DNA of 47,940 nt. Source: Polaromonas sp. (lineage in GTDB: Bacteria > Pseudomonadota > Gammaproteobacteria > Burkholderiales > Burkholderiaceae_C). Position 1 is the stretch's first letter. Each line of letters starts with the position of its first letter. Shown here piece by piece: positions 1 through 8,106 of the stretch. The position numbers and the translations under genes are program-made. The notes beneath the pieces were generated by a model. It saw only the letters and a list, made by a program, of their open reading frames with translations. It was not told where the DNA came from and did no database searches. The stretch spans positions 1-47,940 of the forward strand of contig JAKFXR010000030.1 in the NCBI GenBank assembly GCA_021731285.1. Direction: 5' to 3'.

Positions 1-258
1 AACAAGTACGTGATCATCGACGAAGCGCAGAACCTGACGCCCAAGCAGATGAAAACCCTGATCACCCGCGCTGGCCCCGGCACCAAGATCGTCTGCATGG
101 GCAACCTGGCGCAGATCGACACGCCCTATCTGACGGAAGGCTCGTCAGGCATGACCTTCGCGGTGGACCGCTTCAAGGGCTGGCCGCATGGCGGGCACAT
201 CACGCTGGCGCGTGGAGAGCGGTCCAGGCTGGCGGATTTTGCGAGTGAAGTGCTTTAG
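1..258 (+). CDS. PhoH-family ATPase, C-terminal part (cut by window start)
   Basis: This is the last 85 residues of a PhoH-type P-loop ATPase; the reading frame is open from base 1. The Walker B-like stretch VIIDEAQNLTPKQMK and the following segments TRAGPGTKIVCMGN and IDTPYLTEGSSGM are typical of the PhoH ATPase domain. The N-terminal half, which would carry the Walker A motif and, in the PhoH2 form, a PIN domain, lies outside the window, so I cannot tell PhoH from PIN-PhoH. Family members are cytoplasmic nucleotide hydrolases linked to RNA metabolism. It ends with TAG at 256-258. No terminator is evident after it. Confidence 0.88.
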   Translation, partial: NKYVIIDEAQNLTPKQMKTLITRAGPGTKIVCMGNLAQIDTPYLTEGSSGMTFAVDRFKGWPHGGHITLARGERSRLADFASEVL

Positions 259-456
259 TGCTTGCCTGCGGGCATCAATAACCGCAACTTCGGCTCACTT
301 TTGAGTTGAGCCGCTCGCAGCGCGTTGGCACTGCGGCCACACTTGCAGTCAGCGTTGGATGCAGGTCAAGCTGCCGACCAAGGACCCATGACGTTTTTAC
401 AGCATCGGAGTGGAAACTCGGACGTATAAAAGCATCTACCGCCACACCATCGGCGT

Positions 457-849
457 GTGTATGGCAGCGGGAACCACTTCACCTCTTACGGTGTGGCGCG
501 GCGCAAACTCATGCCGGGAGCAGTGCCAACAGGCCTCACACCGGAGGCGGTGCTGCTCAACAACGTGGTGCTGGTCGAAACGCTCTGGCCACTGCACAAG
601 ATTTACGGATTCGAACGCCCTGCTTTGCAGGAGTTGCTGGAGCAATTACTGTCGGCCCGTACTTTTTGCCTCGAACACCGCGGCACCGTCACGAAGGCGG
701 CGGCGCTGTTTGCCGGCAGCGCGGCAGATTTTTCGGACTGCCTGATCGCCAGCCAGAACGAAAGGCTGGGATGTGATTGCACGATCACTTTCGACAAGGC
801 GATGGGCGGTTTGCCCAAAGTGGAATTGCTGCGCGCCAAAGCGCCTTGA
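457..849 (+). pseudogene. Truncated PIN-domain (VapC-like) protein fragment
   Basis: The C-terminal two thirds looks like a PIN-domain ribonuclease of the VapC toxin type: a VVLVETLWPLHKIYGF segment, then ADFSDCLIASQNERLG with the conserved acidic D-F-x-D, then a TFDKAMG motif. The usual N-terminal start with a conserved Asp (VDTNVL type) is absent, and I did not find it in the other frames of 259-456. That roughly 200-base stretch contains no recognisable gene or antitoxin. The ATG at 457 is only the first in-frame start; the true gene appears to have lost its 5' end. Without the first catalytic Asp and a partner antitoxin it is probably a decayed toxin. It could instead be a divergent intact small protein, which I consider less likely. 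Confidence 0.6.
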
Positions 850-881
850 CATGCTCATCGTTTCCGAGAACCCACACATGC

Positions 882-2576
882 TCAACGGGGGGTTGCAGCA
901 GACCGTTCCAGCACATACCGCATCATCGACTGCGCCAGTTCTTCCTCGCCCAGGAAGATCTTGCCGGCGTTTTCGCTCTCGAGCAGTTTCGCTTCGGCCT
1001 CGTTGTGGGTACGCACCACGATTTCGATCTCGGGGTTGAGCGTGCGGGCGGTGTTGATCATTTGCCGCACGTTCAGGGTGTCGGGGGTGGCAATCACCAG
1101 CATGCGGGCGTTGGCGATGTGGGCCTGGACCAGCACCACGGGTTCTGCCGCGTCGCCCGACACGGCCACCAGCCCTTTGGTGCGCAGCCTTTCGACGACT
1201 TCACGATTCTGCTCGACCACCACAAACGGCAGGTGCTGCGCGCGCAGTGCGTCGGCGATGCGCCGCCCTACCCGGCCATAACCGACCAGTACCACCTGGC
1301 GGGAGAGGTATTTTTCTTCGGTGCTGGCGGGCAGCTCGGCTGTCGGGTCGTCACGCGCTTCAAGCTTGCGGGCCAGCGCCGACTTGGCCAGTATCCACCG
1401 CTGCAGTGGCTCGACCGCCTTGAACACCAGCTGATTCAACGCAATGGAAATCAGGGCGCCGGCCAGCACCAGGCTCTGGCCCTCGGGGGGCAGCAAGCCC
1501 AGTGATGCACCCATGGCCACCAGGATGAAGGAGAACTCGCCGATCTGCGCCAGGCTGGCCGACACCGTCAGCGCGGTGTTGAGCGGGTAGCGAAAGGCCA
1601 GCACCAGCGCCGCCGCGGCCAGCGACTTGCCGACCACGATGATGCCGACCACGGCAATCACCTGCAACGGACGCTCGACGACGACCCAAGGGTCGAACAA
1701 CATGCCGACAGACACAAAAAACAGCACGGCAAAGGCGTCGCGCAGCGGCAATGACTCTTCGGCGGCGCGGTGGCTGAACTCCGACTCGCGCATCACCATG
1801 CCGGCAAAGAAGGCGCCAAGCGCAAAGGACACGCCGAACAGCGCGGTCGCGCCGAACGCGATGCCGACGGCCGCCGCCACCACGCACAGGGTGAACAACT
1901 CGCGCGAGCCGGTGCGCTGCACCTGCCACAGCACCCAGGGGAAGAAGCGCCGGCCCACCACCAGCATCAGGACAACAAAGCCGCCCACCTGCAGCAGGGT
2001 GATACCCAGGATTTTCCACAGGGAGTCGACATCCGCTCCGCCCTTGCCGGCCAGCCAGCCGCCCACCGGCGGCAGCAGCACCAGCACCAGCACCATCGCC
2101 AGATCCTCGACCACCAGCCAGCCCACCGCGATGCGTCCGTTGGCCGAGTCCAGCACCCCGCGGGTTTCCAGCGCGCGCAGCAGCACCACGGTGCTGGCCA
2201 CCGAAAGCGCCAGGCCGAACACCAGCGCACCGCCCAGGTTCCAGCCCCACCAGTGCGCCAGGCCCATGCCGAGCACCGTGGCAACGGTCATCTGCACCAC
2301 GGCGCCTGGCACCGCGATCTTACGCACCGCCAGCAAATCGCCCAGCGAAAAATGCAGGCCCACGCCAAACATCAGCAGCATCACGCCGATTTCGGCAAGC
2401 TGGCTGGCGATCTCTGCGTCGGCCACAAAACCGGGCGTGAACGGGCCGATCAAGACACCGGCCAGCAAGTAACCGACCAGCGAGGGCAGCTTCATGCGCG
2501 CGGCCAGGAAACCAAAAATAAGGGCCAGACCCAAGCCCGCCGCAATGGTGCTGATCAGGGAGATGCTGTGCGGCAT
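882..2576 (-). CDS. ybaL: Kef-type monovalent cation:proton antiporter, YbaL/RosB-like
   Basis: A 564-residue inner-membrane antiporter. The N-terminal part (about residues 5-390) holds some twelve hydrophobic segments with CPA2 motifs such as LVGYLLAGVLIGPFTPGF and LPLRDAFAVLFFVSVGMLFDP. The cytoplasmic C-terminal part is a TrkA-N/RCK nucleotide-binding domain with the Rossmann motif VVLVGYGRVGRRI. Length and order match Escherichia coli YbaL (558 aa) as I remember it. I chose the ATG at 2576 because AAGGA lies just upstream and the protein then begins MPHSISLISTI as in the family; an upstream in-frame ATG at 2639 would add 21 unlikely residues. The expected role is K+/H+ or Na+/H+ exchange gated by a bound nucleotide. 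It is transcribed alone, towards the PIN fragment. Confidence 0.93.
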   Translation of the reverse strand: MPHSISLISTIAAGLGLALIFGFLAARMKLPSLVGYLLAGVLIGPFTPGFVADAEIASQLAEIGVMLLMFGVGLHFSLGDLLAVRKIAVPGAVVQMTVATVLGMGLAHWWGWNLGGALVFGLALSVASTVVLLRALETRGVLDSANGRIAVGWLVVEDLAMVLVLVLLPPVGGWLAGKGGADVDSLWKILGITLLQVGGFVVLMLVVGRRFFPWVLWQVQRTGSRELFTLCVVAAAVGIAFGATALFGVSFALGAFFAGMVMRESEFSHRAAEESLPLRDAFAVLFFVSVGMLFDPWVVVERPLQVIAVVGIIVVGKSLAAAALVLAFRYPLNTALTVSASLAQIGEFSFILVAMGASLGLLPPEGQSLVLAGALISIALNQLVFKAVEPLQRWILAKSALARKLEARDDPTAELPASTEEKYLSRQVVLVGYGRVGRRIADALRAQHLPFVVVEQNREVVERLRTKGLVAVSGDAAEPVVLVQAHIANARMLVIATPDTLNVRQMINTARTLNPEIEIVVRTHNEAEAKLLESENAGKIFLGEEELAQSMMRYVLERSAATPR

Positions 2577-2712
2577 TCGAGGGGGGTCCTTCAAGGCAAA
2601 GGGTTGAGGGAGGCCCTGCGCCGCAGCTTGCCTGAGCAAACGGTCATCCGCAGAAGTGAAAAGTCAATAGAGGCCTGCTGCAGCCAGCCTGCATTATAAA
2701 AACCAAATGAAG

Positions 2713-2732
2713 AAACCCGCCGAAGCGGGTTT
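2713..2732 (-). terminator. Intrinsic terminator of the phaCAB operon (UUCG tetraloop)
   Basis: A perfect 8-bp stem (AAACCCGC / GCGGGTTT) closes over a four-base loop. Read on the minus strand, the loop is UUCG closed by C-G, the extra-stable tetraloop. It lies 23 bases after the phaB stop codon. The U-tract on the minus strand is broken (CTTCATTTGG), while the plus-strand side continues into TTAAAAAAG, so termination is probable but may not be complete. Confidence 0.7.
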
Positions 2733-2755
2733 AAAAAAGAAGGCCGGGGTCGACC

Positions 2756-3493
2756 TCAACCCATGTGCAAACCACCATTGAGCGAGAAGTCCGCCCCAGT
2801 GGCATAACCGCCTTCGTCCGACGCGATCCACGAAATGATGGAGGCGATTTCTTCCGGTGTGCCCAGGCGTTTGGCCGGCACGCCGGCGACGATTTTCTCG
2901 AGCACGTCGGGGCGGATGGCCTTGACCATGTCGGTGCCGATGTAGCCGGGGCTCACGGTGTTGACTGTGACGCCCTTGCTGGCCACCTCTTGCGCCAGCG
3001 CCATGGTGAAGCCGTGCAGGCCGGCCTTGGCGGTCGAGTAGTTGACCTGGCCGAACTGGCCCTTCTGGCCGTTGACCGACGAGATGTTGACGATGCGCCC
3101 GTAGCCGCCTTCGATCATGCCTTCGATCACCTGCTTGGTGACGTTGAACATGCTGTCCAGGTTGGTGGAGATGACGGCGTCCCAGTCGGCCTTGCTCATC
3201 TTGCGGAACTGGCCGTCGCGCGTGATGCCGGCGTTGTTGACCAGCACACTGACCGGGCCGTGGTCGGCCTTGACCTTGTCGAAGGCCGCGACGGTGGAGT
3301 CCCAATCGCCGACATTGCCGACAGAAGTGTGGAAGGTGTAGCCGAGGGCTTTTTGCTCGTCTATCCATTTGGTGAAGTCACGCGTCGGGCCGCAGCCGGC
3401 CACCACGGTGAAGCCGTCTTTATGCAGGCGCTGGCAGATGGCGGTTCCAATGCCGCCCATGCCGCCGGTGACGTAAGCTACTCGTTTTGCCAT
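2756..3493 (-). CDS. phaB: Acetoacetyl-CoA reductase PhaB
   Basis: A 245-residue short-chain dehydrogenase/reductase that reduces acetoacetyl-CoA to (R)-3-hydroxybutyryl-CoA with NADPH, the second step of polyhydroxybutyrate synthesis. The N-terminus has the nucleotide-binding motif VTGGMGGIGTAIC, followed by NNAGITRDG, a catalytic Ser in VNISSVNGQKGQFGQ, and the YSTAKAG catalytic motif. The C-terminus GADFSLNGGLHMG is diagnostic for PhaB as opposed to FabG. The start is ATG with AAGGAGCAAGAC upstream. It is last in the minus-strand order phaC-phaA-phaB, 136 bases after phaA; that gap carries a hairpin repeat. Confidence 0.97.
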   Translation of the reverse strand: MAKRVAYVTGGMGGIGTAICQRLHKDGFTVVAGCGPTRDFTKWIDEQKALGYTFHTSVGNVGDWDSTVAAFDKVKADHGPVSVLVNNAGITRDGQFRKMSKADWDAVISTNLDSMFNVTKQVIEGMIEGGYGRIVNISSVNGQKGQFGQVNYSTAKAGLHGFTMALAQEVASKGVTVNTVSPGYIGTDMVKAIRPDVLEKIVAGVPAKRLGTPEEIASIISWIASDEGGYATGADFSLNGGLHMG

Positions 3494-3564
3494 GTCTTGC
3501 TCCTTGATTTATTGATTTATGAAAGCCGTTTTTCGAACCCTGATGGCTTTGCCGGTGGCCGCAC

Positions 3565-3620
3565 TTGCTATCAAATAAATAGCTGTTTGCGCCCGGCCAG
3601 CAAGGGCCACAAGCACTTTT
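3565..3620. repeat. GCTAT-type hairpin repeat between phaA and phaB
   Basis: The copy has a GCTATcaaataAATAGC hairpin followed by a GC-rich tail in which GGCC pairs with GGCC around CAGCAA. The same layout recurs at 7621, 30743 and 35899, with stem-only versions at 29285, 32798 and 47866. It lies in the intergenic space of the pha operon, where it could form a processing or stability hairpin in the mRNA; that role is inferred. Confidence 0.6.
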
Positions 3621-3629
3621 AACCTATAT

Positions 3630-4808
3630 TCAGCGTTCCAGTGTGAGGGCAACTCCCATGCCGCCGCCGATACACAGGCTGGCGATGCCTTTTTTGGCAT
3701 CGCGCCTGACCATCTCGTGAATCAGCGTGACCAGGATGCGGCAACCGGATGCACCAATCGGGTGACCAATCGCAATCGCACCGCCGTTGACGTTGACCTT
3801 GCTGGTGTCCCAACCCATCTCTTTGTTGACGGCGCAGGCCTGGGCGGCAAAGGCTTCGTTGATCTCGAGCAGATCCAGGTCTTGCGCTTTCCAGCCGGCG
3901 CGGGCAAGCGCCTTGGTGGAAGCGGGCACAGGGCCCATGCCCATGAACGCGGGGTCGAGACCGCTGGTGGCGTAGCTGGCAATGCGGGCCAGGGGCTTGA
4001 GGCCCAGCGCTGCCGCTTTTTTGGCGGTCATCACCATCACGGCAGCGGCGCCATCGTTGATACCTGATGCATTTCCGGCGGTCACGCCGCCAGCCTTGTC
4101 AAACGCGGGGCGCAGACCGGCCAGGCCTTCGGCGCTGGTCTTGCGGTTGATGAATTCGTCGGCCGCAAACACCAGGGCGTCGCCCTTTTTCTGCGGAATC
4201 GAAAACGGAACGATCTCGTCCTTGAACTTGCCTGCGTCCTGCGCGGCCATGGCCTTGGTCTGGCTGACCAGGGCCAGTGTGTCCTGCATGTCGCGGGTGA
4301 CGCCGTATTTCTTGGCGACATTTTCGGCGGTGATGCCCATGTGGTACTGGTTGTAGACGTCCCACAGGCCGTCAACAATCATGGAGTCGATCATCTTCCA
4401 GTCGCCCATGCGCTGGCCGTCGCGTGAGCCGTTGAGCACATGCGGCGCAGCGCTCATGTTCTCCTGCCCGCCGGCAATCACGATCTCGCTGTCACCAGTG
4501 GCGACGGACTGCGCAGCGAGCATCACGGCCTTCAGACCAGAGCCACAGACGGCGTTGATGGTCAGGCCGGGAATGGCGTGAGGAAAACCGGCTTTGACCA
4601 CCGTTTGGCGCGCAGGGTTTTGGCCCACACCCGCGGCCAGCACCTGGCCCATGATGACTTCACCGATCAGGTCCGGCGACAGCCCCGAGCGCTCGGCCAC
4701 GGCTTTGATAACTGCCGCGCCCAGCTCGGTGGCCGGTATCTTGGCGAGGCTTCCGCCGAACTTGCCGACGGCGGTGCGGGCGGCTGAAACGATGACGATG
4801 TCTTCCAT
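3630..4808 (-). CDS. phaA: Acetyl-CoA C-acetyltransferase PhaA (beta-ketothiolase)
   Basis: A 392-residue thiolase condensing two acetyl-CoA to acetoacetyl-CoA, the first step of polyhydroxybutyrate synthesis. The acyl-accepting Cys lies in NAVCGSGLKAV (residue 88). The C-terminal part has GHPIGASGCRI with the catalytic His, and CIGGGMGVALTLER with the second active-site Cys. Length matches PhaA of Cupriavidus (393 aa). The start is the ATG at 4808, with CTGGAGAG upstream. It sits between phaC and phaB in one operon, so the assignment to PHB synthesis rather than fatty-acid degradation is well supported by context. Confidence 0.97.
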   Translation of the reverse strand: MEDIVIVSAARTAVGKFGGSLAKIPATELGAAVIKAVAERSGLSPDLIGEVIMGQVLAAGVGQNPARQTVVKAGFPHAIPGLTINAVCGSGLKAVMLAAQSVATGDSEIVIAGGQENMSAAPHVLNGSRDGQRMGDWKMIDSMIVDGLWDVYNQYHMGITAENVAKKYGVTRDMQDTLALVSQTKAMAAQDAGKFKDEIVPFSIPQKKGDALVFAADEFINRKTSAEGLAGLRPAFDKAGGVTAGNASGINDGAAAVMVMTAKKAAALGLKPLARIASYATSGLDPAFMGMGPVPASTKALARAGWKAQDLDLLEINEAFAAQACAVNKEMGWDTSKVNVNGGAIAIGHPIGASGCRILVTLIHEMVRRDAKKGIASLCIGGGMGVALTLER

Positions 4809-4837
4809 GAGTCTCTCCAGTAAAAAATCAGCTGTCT

Positions 4838-4938
4838 GTCATTGCGGCCCCGGATCAAGTCCGGGGTTTCAAGTTATGCAATCCATGCCGGTGCTGCAGG
4901 GTCCGGGGCATGGATCCCGGGTCAGGCCCGGGATGACC
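4838..4938. repeat. REP-like inverted pair between phaC and phaA
   Basis: Two imperfect palindromes face each other: the left one runs 4838-4866 (GTCATTGC ... CCCGGATCAAGTCCGGGG) and the right one 4909-4937 (GGATCCCGGGTCAGGCCCGG ... ATGAC). The outer ends GTCAT/ATGAC are inverted, and an inner CCATGCC/GGCATGG pair (4883-4889 and 4907-4913) closes the centre. This is the arrangement of a bacterial REP/BIME unit of the GATCAAGTCCGGG type. It fills most of the 150-base phaC-phaA gap. Confidence 0.7.
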
Positions 4939-4958
4939 CAAAATCAAATTCTCTCCAA

Positions 4959-6692
4959 TCAGGCCTTGGCCTTGACATAGCGGCCCGGCGCGGGCTCTAT
5001 GGCTTTGTATTTGCGGCTGCCGTAGGTTTTGGGAGCAGCAATTTCCTTGCCTGCGTGGCCTTTGAGCCAGTCGGACCAGTCGGTCCACCAGCTGCCAGGG
5101 TGCTCCTTGGCGCTTTTCAGCCAGTCGGCGTGTGATGCGGGCAGCTTGGCGTTGGCAGCGCCGCCGGTGGTCCAGTACGAGCGTTTCTTTTTGGCGGGCG
5201 GGTTGATCACGCCGGCGATGTGGCCCGACGCGCCCATGACAAAACGCTTCTTGCCCGGCAGCACCTGGGTGGAGGCATAGGCGCCGCCCACTGGCACGAT
5301 GTGGTCCTCGCGCGAGCCGTAGATGTAGACCGGCATGTCGACCTTGCGCAGATCAATCTTCTCGCCGCACACCGTCAGCGCGCCGGGTTTGGACAGCTTG
5401 TTTTCAAAGTAGGTGTTGCGCAGGTACCAGGCGTAAAACGGGCCGGGCAAATTGGTGGAGTCGCTGTTCCAGTACAGCAAGTCAAAGGGCGGCGGTGTCT
5501 CGCCCTTGAGGTAGTTGCCCACCACGTAGTTCCACACCAGGTCGTTGGGCCGCAAAAAGCTGAAGGTCGAGGCCAGGTCCTGGCCCTTGAGCAGGCCGCC
5601 CTGGCCCATTTGCATCTCGCGAAAGGCGACCGACTGCTCGTCGATGAAGATGTCCAGAATGCCGGTGTCGCTGAAGTCGAGCAGCGAGGTCAAAAACGTG
5701 GCGCTGGTCACCGGTTTTTCACCGCGGGCAGCCAGCACCGCCAGCGCGGTGGCCAGGATGGTGCCGCCTACACAAAAGCCGAGCGCGTTGATGGTTTTGG
5801 CGCCGGTAATCTCTTGCGTGACTTCAATCGCCTTGATGGCTGCGTGCTCGATGTAGTCGTCCCAGGTCTTTTCAGCCATGGACTCGTCGGGGTTGCGCCA
5901 GCTGACGACAAAGGTGCGGTTGCCCTGCGCCACCGCATAACGGATCAGCGAATTTTCGGGTTGCAGGTCCAGGATGTAGTACTTGTTGATGCAGGGCGGC
6001 ACCAGCAAAAAAGGCCGCTCGTGCACCTTGGCGGTCAAGGGCTTGTACTCGATGAGCTGGAAAAACTCGTTTTCAAACACCACGGCGCCTTCGGTGGTGG
6101 CGACGTTTTTGCCGATCTCGAAAACGCGCTCGTCGGTCATGGACACATGGCCCTGCTTCATGTCGTGCAGCAGATTGGTCAGGCCCTGGGCAATGCTTTC
6201 GCCCTGGGTGTCTATGGCTTTCTTCTGGGCCTCGGCATTGAGCGCCAGGAAGTTGCTGGGCGCGGCAGCGGCCATGGCCTGCTCTACCGCAAAACGCAGG
6301 CGGGCTTTGGTTTTTTCGTCGCCCTGCACCGCTTCGGCCAGGCCCATCAGCGTGCGGGCGTTGAGCAGGTAGCTGGCGGCTGAAAACTGCGCCACCGGGT
6401 TGCTGTGCCAGGCTTCTGCGGAAAAGCGCCTGTCGGCCACTGCGCCATTGCCGGCGCTGGGCTGCAGGCCGCTGTTCCACAGCGCGGTGACTTCCTTGAG
6501 GTAGCTCTGCTGGATCTCGAGCAGCTTCGCCGGATCAAACTGCACTTGCGGGAGGGTGGCACCGCCCATGGCGGGCACGCCGAGCTGGGGAAGACCGGCG
6601 CCGCTCATGGCGCTCATGGCCTGCTTCATCGTCTCACCAAAGGTCTCTTGCATCTGCTGGGCCGTGGGGCCCCGGAATGGGTCAGAATTCAT
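4959..6692 (-). CDS. phaC: Class I poly(3-hydroxyalkanoate) synthase PhaC
   Basis: A 577-residue polyhydroxyalkanoate synthase that polymerises (R)-3-hydroxyacyl-CoA on the granule surface. After a divergent N-terminal region come the PhaC N domain (about residues 90-260) and an alpha/beta-hydrolase core with the lipase-like box GFCVGGT, giving the catalytic Cys at residue 307. The Asp and His of the triad fit YGSREDHIVPVGG and GASGHIAGVINPP. I chose the ATG at 6692 because GGGGAGA lies eight bases upstream; an in-frame ATG at 6713 has no comparable site. It is first in phaC-phaA-phaB. An inverted-repeat element begins only 73 bases upstream, so the promoter must be in or just before it. Confidence 0.97.
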   Translation of the reverse strand: MNSDPFRGPTAQQMQETFGETMKQAMSAMSGAGLPQLGVPAMGGATLPQVQFDPAKLLEIQQSYLKEVTALWNSGLQPSAGNGAVADRRFSAEAWHSNPVAQFSAASYLLNARTLMGLAEAVQGDEKTKARLRFAVEQAMAAAAPSNFLALNAEAQKKAIDTQGESIAQGLTNLLHDMKQGHVSMTDERVFEIGKNVATTEGAVVFENEFFQLIEYKPLTAKVHERPFLLVPPCINKYYILDLQPENSLIRYAVAQGNRTFVVSWRNPDESMAEKTWDDYIEHAAIKAIEVTQEITGAKTINALGFCVGGTILATALAVLAARGEKPVTSATFLTSLLDFSDTGILDIFIDEQSVAFREMQMGQGGLLKGQDLASTFSFLRPNDLVWNYVVGNYLKGETPPPFDLLYWNSDSTNLPGPFYAWYLRNTYFENKLSKPGALTVCGEKIDLRKVDMPVYIYGSREDHIVPVGGAYASTQVLPGKKRFVMGASGHIAGVINPPAKKKRSYWTTGGAANAKLPASHADWLKSAKEHPGSWWTDWSDWLKGHAGKEIAAPKTYGSRKYKAIEPAPGRYVKAKA

Positions 6693-6765
6693 GCTTGTCT
6701 CCCCGGTGGTCAACCGGGTCTTGTAGTGCGCCCATGGGGGCTGTTCTACCCGTAACGGGTCACCT

Positions 6766-7033
6766 TAGGGCCTGTTCACCCTATTTTTACAGATGCGTTG
6801 CGAGTCAAAAAAGTCATGCGCGAGGCGGAAAACGCAGCCGGGCTGACGCCCGGCAAGGCTTTGCAACGCTGCGCATGGCTTTTTTGATCGCAACCCGGAG
6901 GGAACGGGTTGAAAACAGCGCCACTCGGCGTTGCGCTCCTAGGTCAGACCGCCAGTCTGACCGTCGTCGCGCGCCTTGATTGGCACTGTTTTCAACCCGT
7001 TCGCATTTGCAAAAATAGGGTGAACAGGCCCTA
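6766..7033. mobile_element. 268-bp MITE-like element with 23-bp perfect terminal inverted repeats
   Basis: The left end 6766-6788 (TAGGGCCTGTTCACC then CTATTTTT) is the exact reverse complement of 7011-7033. The interior holds three further palindromes: a roughly 24-bp arm at 6797-6821 matching 6872-6893 inverted, a 16-bp perfect pair AACGGGTTGAAAACAG (6903-6918) with 6986-7001, and a small perfect hairpin GGTCAGAC/GTCTGACC (6942-6962). No coding capacity is seen. Both outer ends read TA, compatible with a TA target duplication, but that cannot be separated from the repeat itself. It explains most of the 393-base gap between phaC and the next gene. I cannot name a parent transposon. Confidence 0.75.
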
Positions 7034-7085
7034 GTATGGCGGAAATTTCTTGCAAACTCATGACGTTACTACTTAGTGCCGGCTT

Positions 7086-7394
7086 ATGTATTTAATTGTC
7101 ATTGCCTGGATGTATGTGGTGCTCATGATGAGCGTTGCCGAAGCCACCCACCCCTCGGGCACGCTGCTCGGGGCCCTGGTGACTTTTGTACTCTATGGCG
7201 TGGGTCCGGTAGCACTGGTGATTTACCTGATGCGCGCGCCGGCCCGCCGCCGCGCCATCAAGGCGCGTGAGGCTGCAGAGCACCAGGCGCGGCAAAGTGC
7301 CTCAGTCGAGCCAGATGGCGGCAGCCATGCGGCCGGTGGTCTTGAGCCCGTTGCCGCAGACACCGGCGTCGCGCCGGTGCGAAAAGAACCTTGA
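7086..7394 (+). CDS. Small two-helix membrane protein, function unknown
   Basis: A 102-residue protein with two hydrophobic segments (about residues 2-18 and 27-48, the second GALVTFVLYGVGPVALVIYL) and a positively charged segment RAPARRRAIKAREAA directly after it, so the long hydrophilic tail should face the cytoplasm. I take it as a conserved small membrane protein of Burkholderiales found next to pgeF, from memory only. Its last 93 bases overlap the 3' end of pgeF on the other strand. No catalytic motif is visible and I do not assign a function. Confidence 0.6.
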   Translation: MYLIVIAWMYVVLMMSVAEATHPSGTLLGALVTFVLYGVGPVALVIYLMRAPARRRAIKAREAAEHQARQSASVEPDGGSHAAGGLEPVAADTGVAPVRKEP

Positions 7395-8105
7395 GGCATT
7401 GCCCACGGTGCACCATGCGGCGCTGCCGTCGTTGCCGTAAATCTGCGTGATGCCCAGGGCCTGCAAACGCAGGCGCGCCAGGCCAGGCAGGTCGGCCAGA
7501 AACTTGCCGGGGCCGTGCGGCACAAAGCACAAGCCCGCTTGGGGGTCACCGGCCACAAAGGCGGTCCGCACTTCGGGACCCACCTCAAACGCTGTTGGAC
7601 CTATGCAGGGGCCCAACCACGCTATAGTATTGATAGCGCACTCTTCCCGCGGGTAAAGGGTCAACTCGCTAAAACGTTCATAAGTTTTTTCCAGAATGCC
7701 TGTTTCGCCCGCGCCGGCCAAGCCGCGCCAGCCAGCATGCGCTGCCGCCACGACCGCGCCGTCCGTGGTACTCAGAAGAACCGGCAGGCAATCGGCCACC
7801 ATGATGGTGCAGGCCACACCGCCTTGCCGGGTGATGGCGGCGTCGGCTGGCTGGCCGTGAGGCGTGGCGCCGTCCACCGCCAGCACCTGCGTGCCATGCA
7901 CCTGCTGCAAAAACACGGGCCGTGCGCCTAAAGCCTGCGCCAGCGTGTTGCGGTTGACGGCCACCTGCGCAGGCGCATCACCCACATGGTCACCCAGGTT
8001 CATGCTGTCCCAGGGAGCCGACGAGCAGCCACCCTGCCGGCTGGTGAAAACGGCGCGCACCCTGTCAGGCACGGGCCAGTCTGGGATCAGCCAGTGGGGG
8101 TGCAA
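7302..8105 (-). CDS. pgeF: Peptidoglycan editing factor PgeF (laccase-domain purine nucleoside phosphorylase family)
   Basis: A protein of the DUF152/YfiH laccase-fold family, which removes misincorporated residues from peptidoglycan precursors and in several members phosphorolyses purine nucleosides. Recognisable are FTSRQGGCSSAPWDSMNLGDHVGD, DCLPVLLS with the metal-binding Cys, AAHAGWRGLAGAG with the metal His, and WLGPCIGPTAFEVG. I place the start at the TTG at 8105, two bases after the upstream gene's stop codon and preceded by GAAGG; the protein is then 267 residues. An ATG at 8207 is in frame but would add 34 residues overlapping the neighbouring gene by 101 bases. A hairpin repeat lies inside the reading frame and lengthens the loop before WLGPC. 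Confidence 0.88.
   Translation of the reverse strand: MHPHWLIPDWPVPDRVRAVFTSRQGGCSSAPWDSMNLGDHVGDAPAQVAVNRNTLAQALGARPVFLQQVHGTQVLAVDGATPHGQPADAAITRQGGVACTIMVADCLPVLLSTTDGAVVAAAHAGWRGLAGAGETGILEKTYERFSELTLYPREECAINTIAWLGPCIGPTAFEVGPEVRTAFVAGDPQAGLCFVPHGPGKFLADLPGLARLRLQALGITQIYGNDGSAAWCTVGNASRFFSHRRDAGVCGNGLKTTGRMAAAIWLD
7621..7667. repeat. Hairpin repeat copy inside pgeF
   Basis: The copy shows GCTATagtattgATAGC followed by CACTCTTCCCGCGGGTAAAGGGT. It aligns closely with the copy at 35899 (CACTTCCCTTGCGGGTAAAGGGC). It lies in frame in pgeF and encodes the TLYPREECAINTI segment between the family-conserved blocks ILEKTYERF and AWLGPCIGP, where relatives usually have a shorter loop. Confidence 0.6.
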
Positions 8106-8106
8106 G

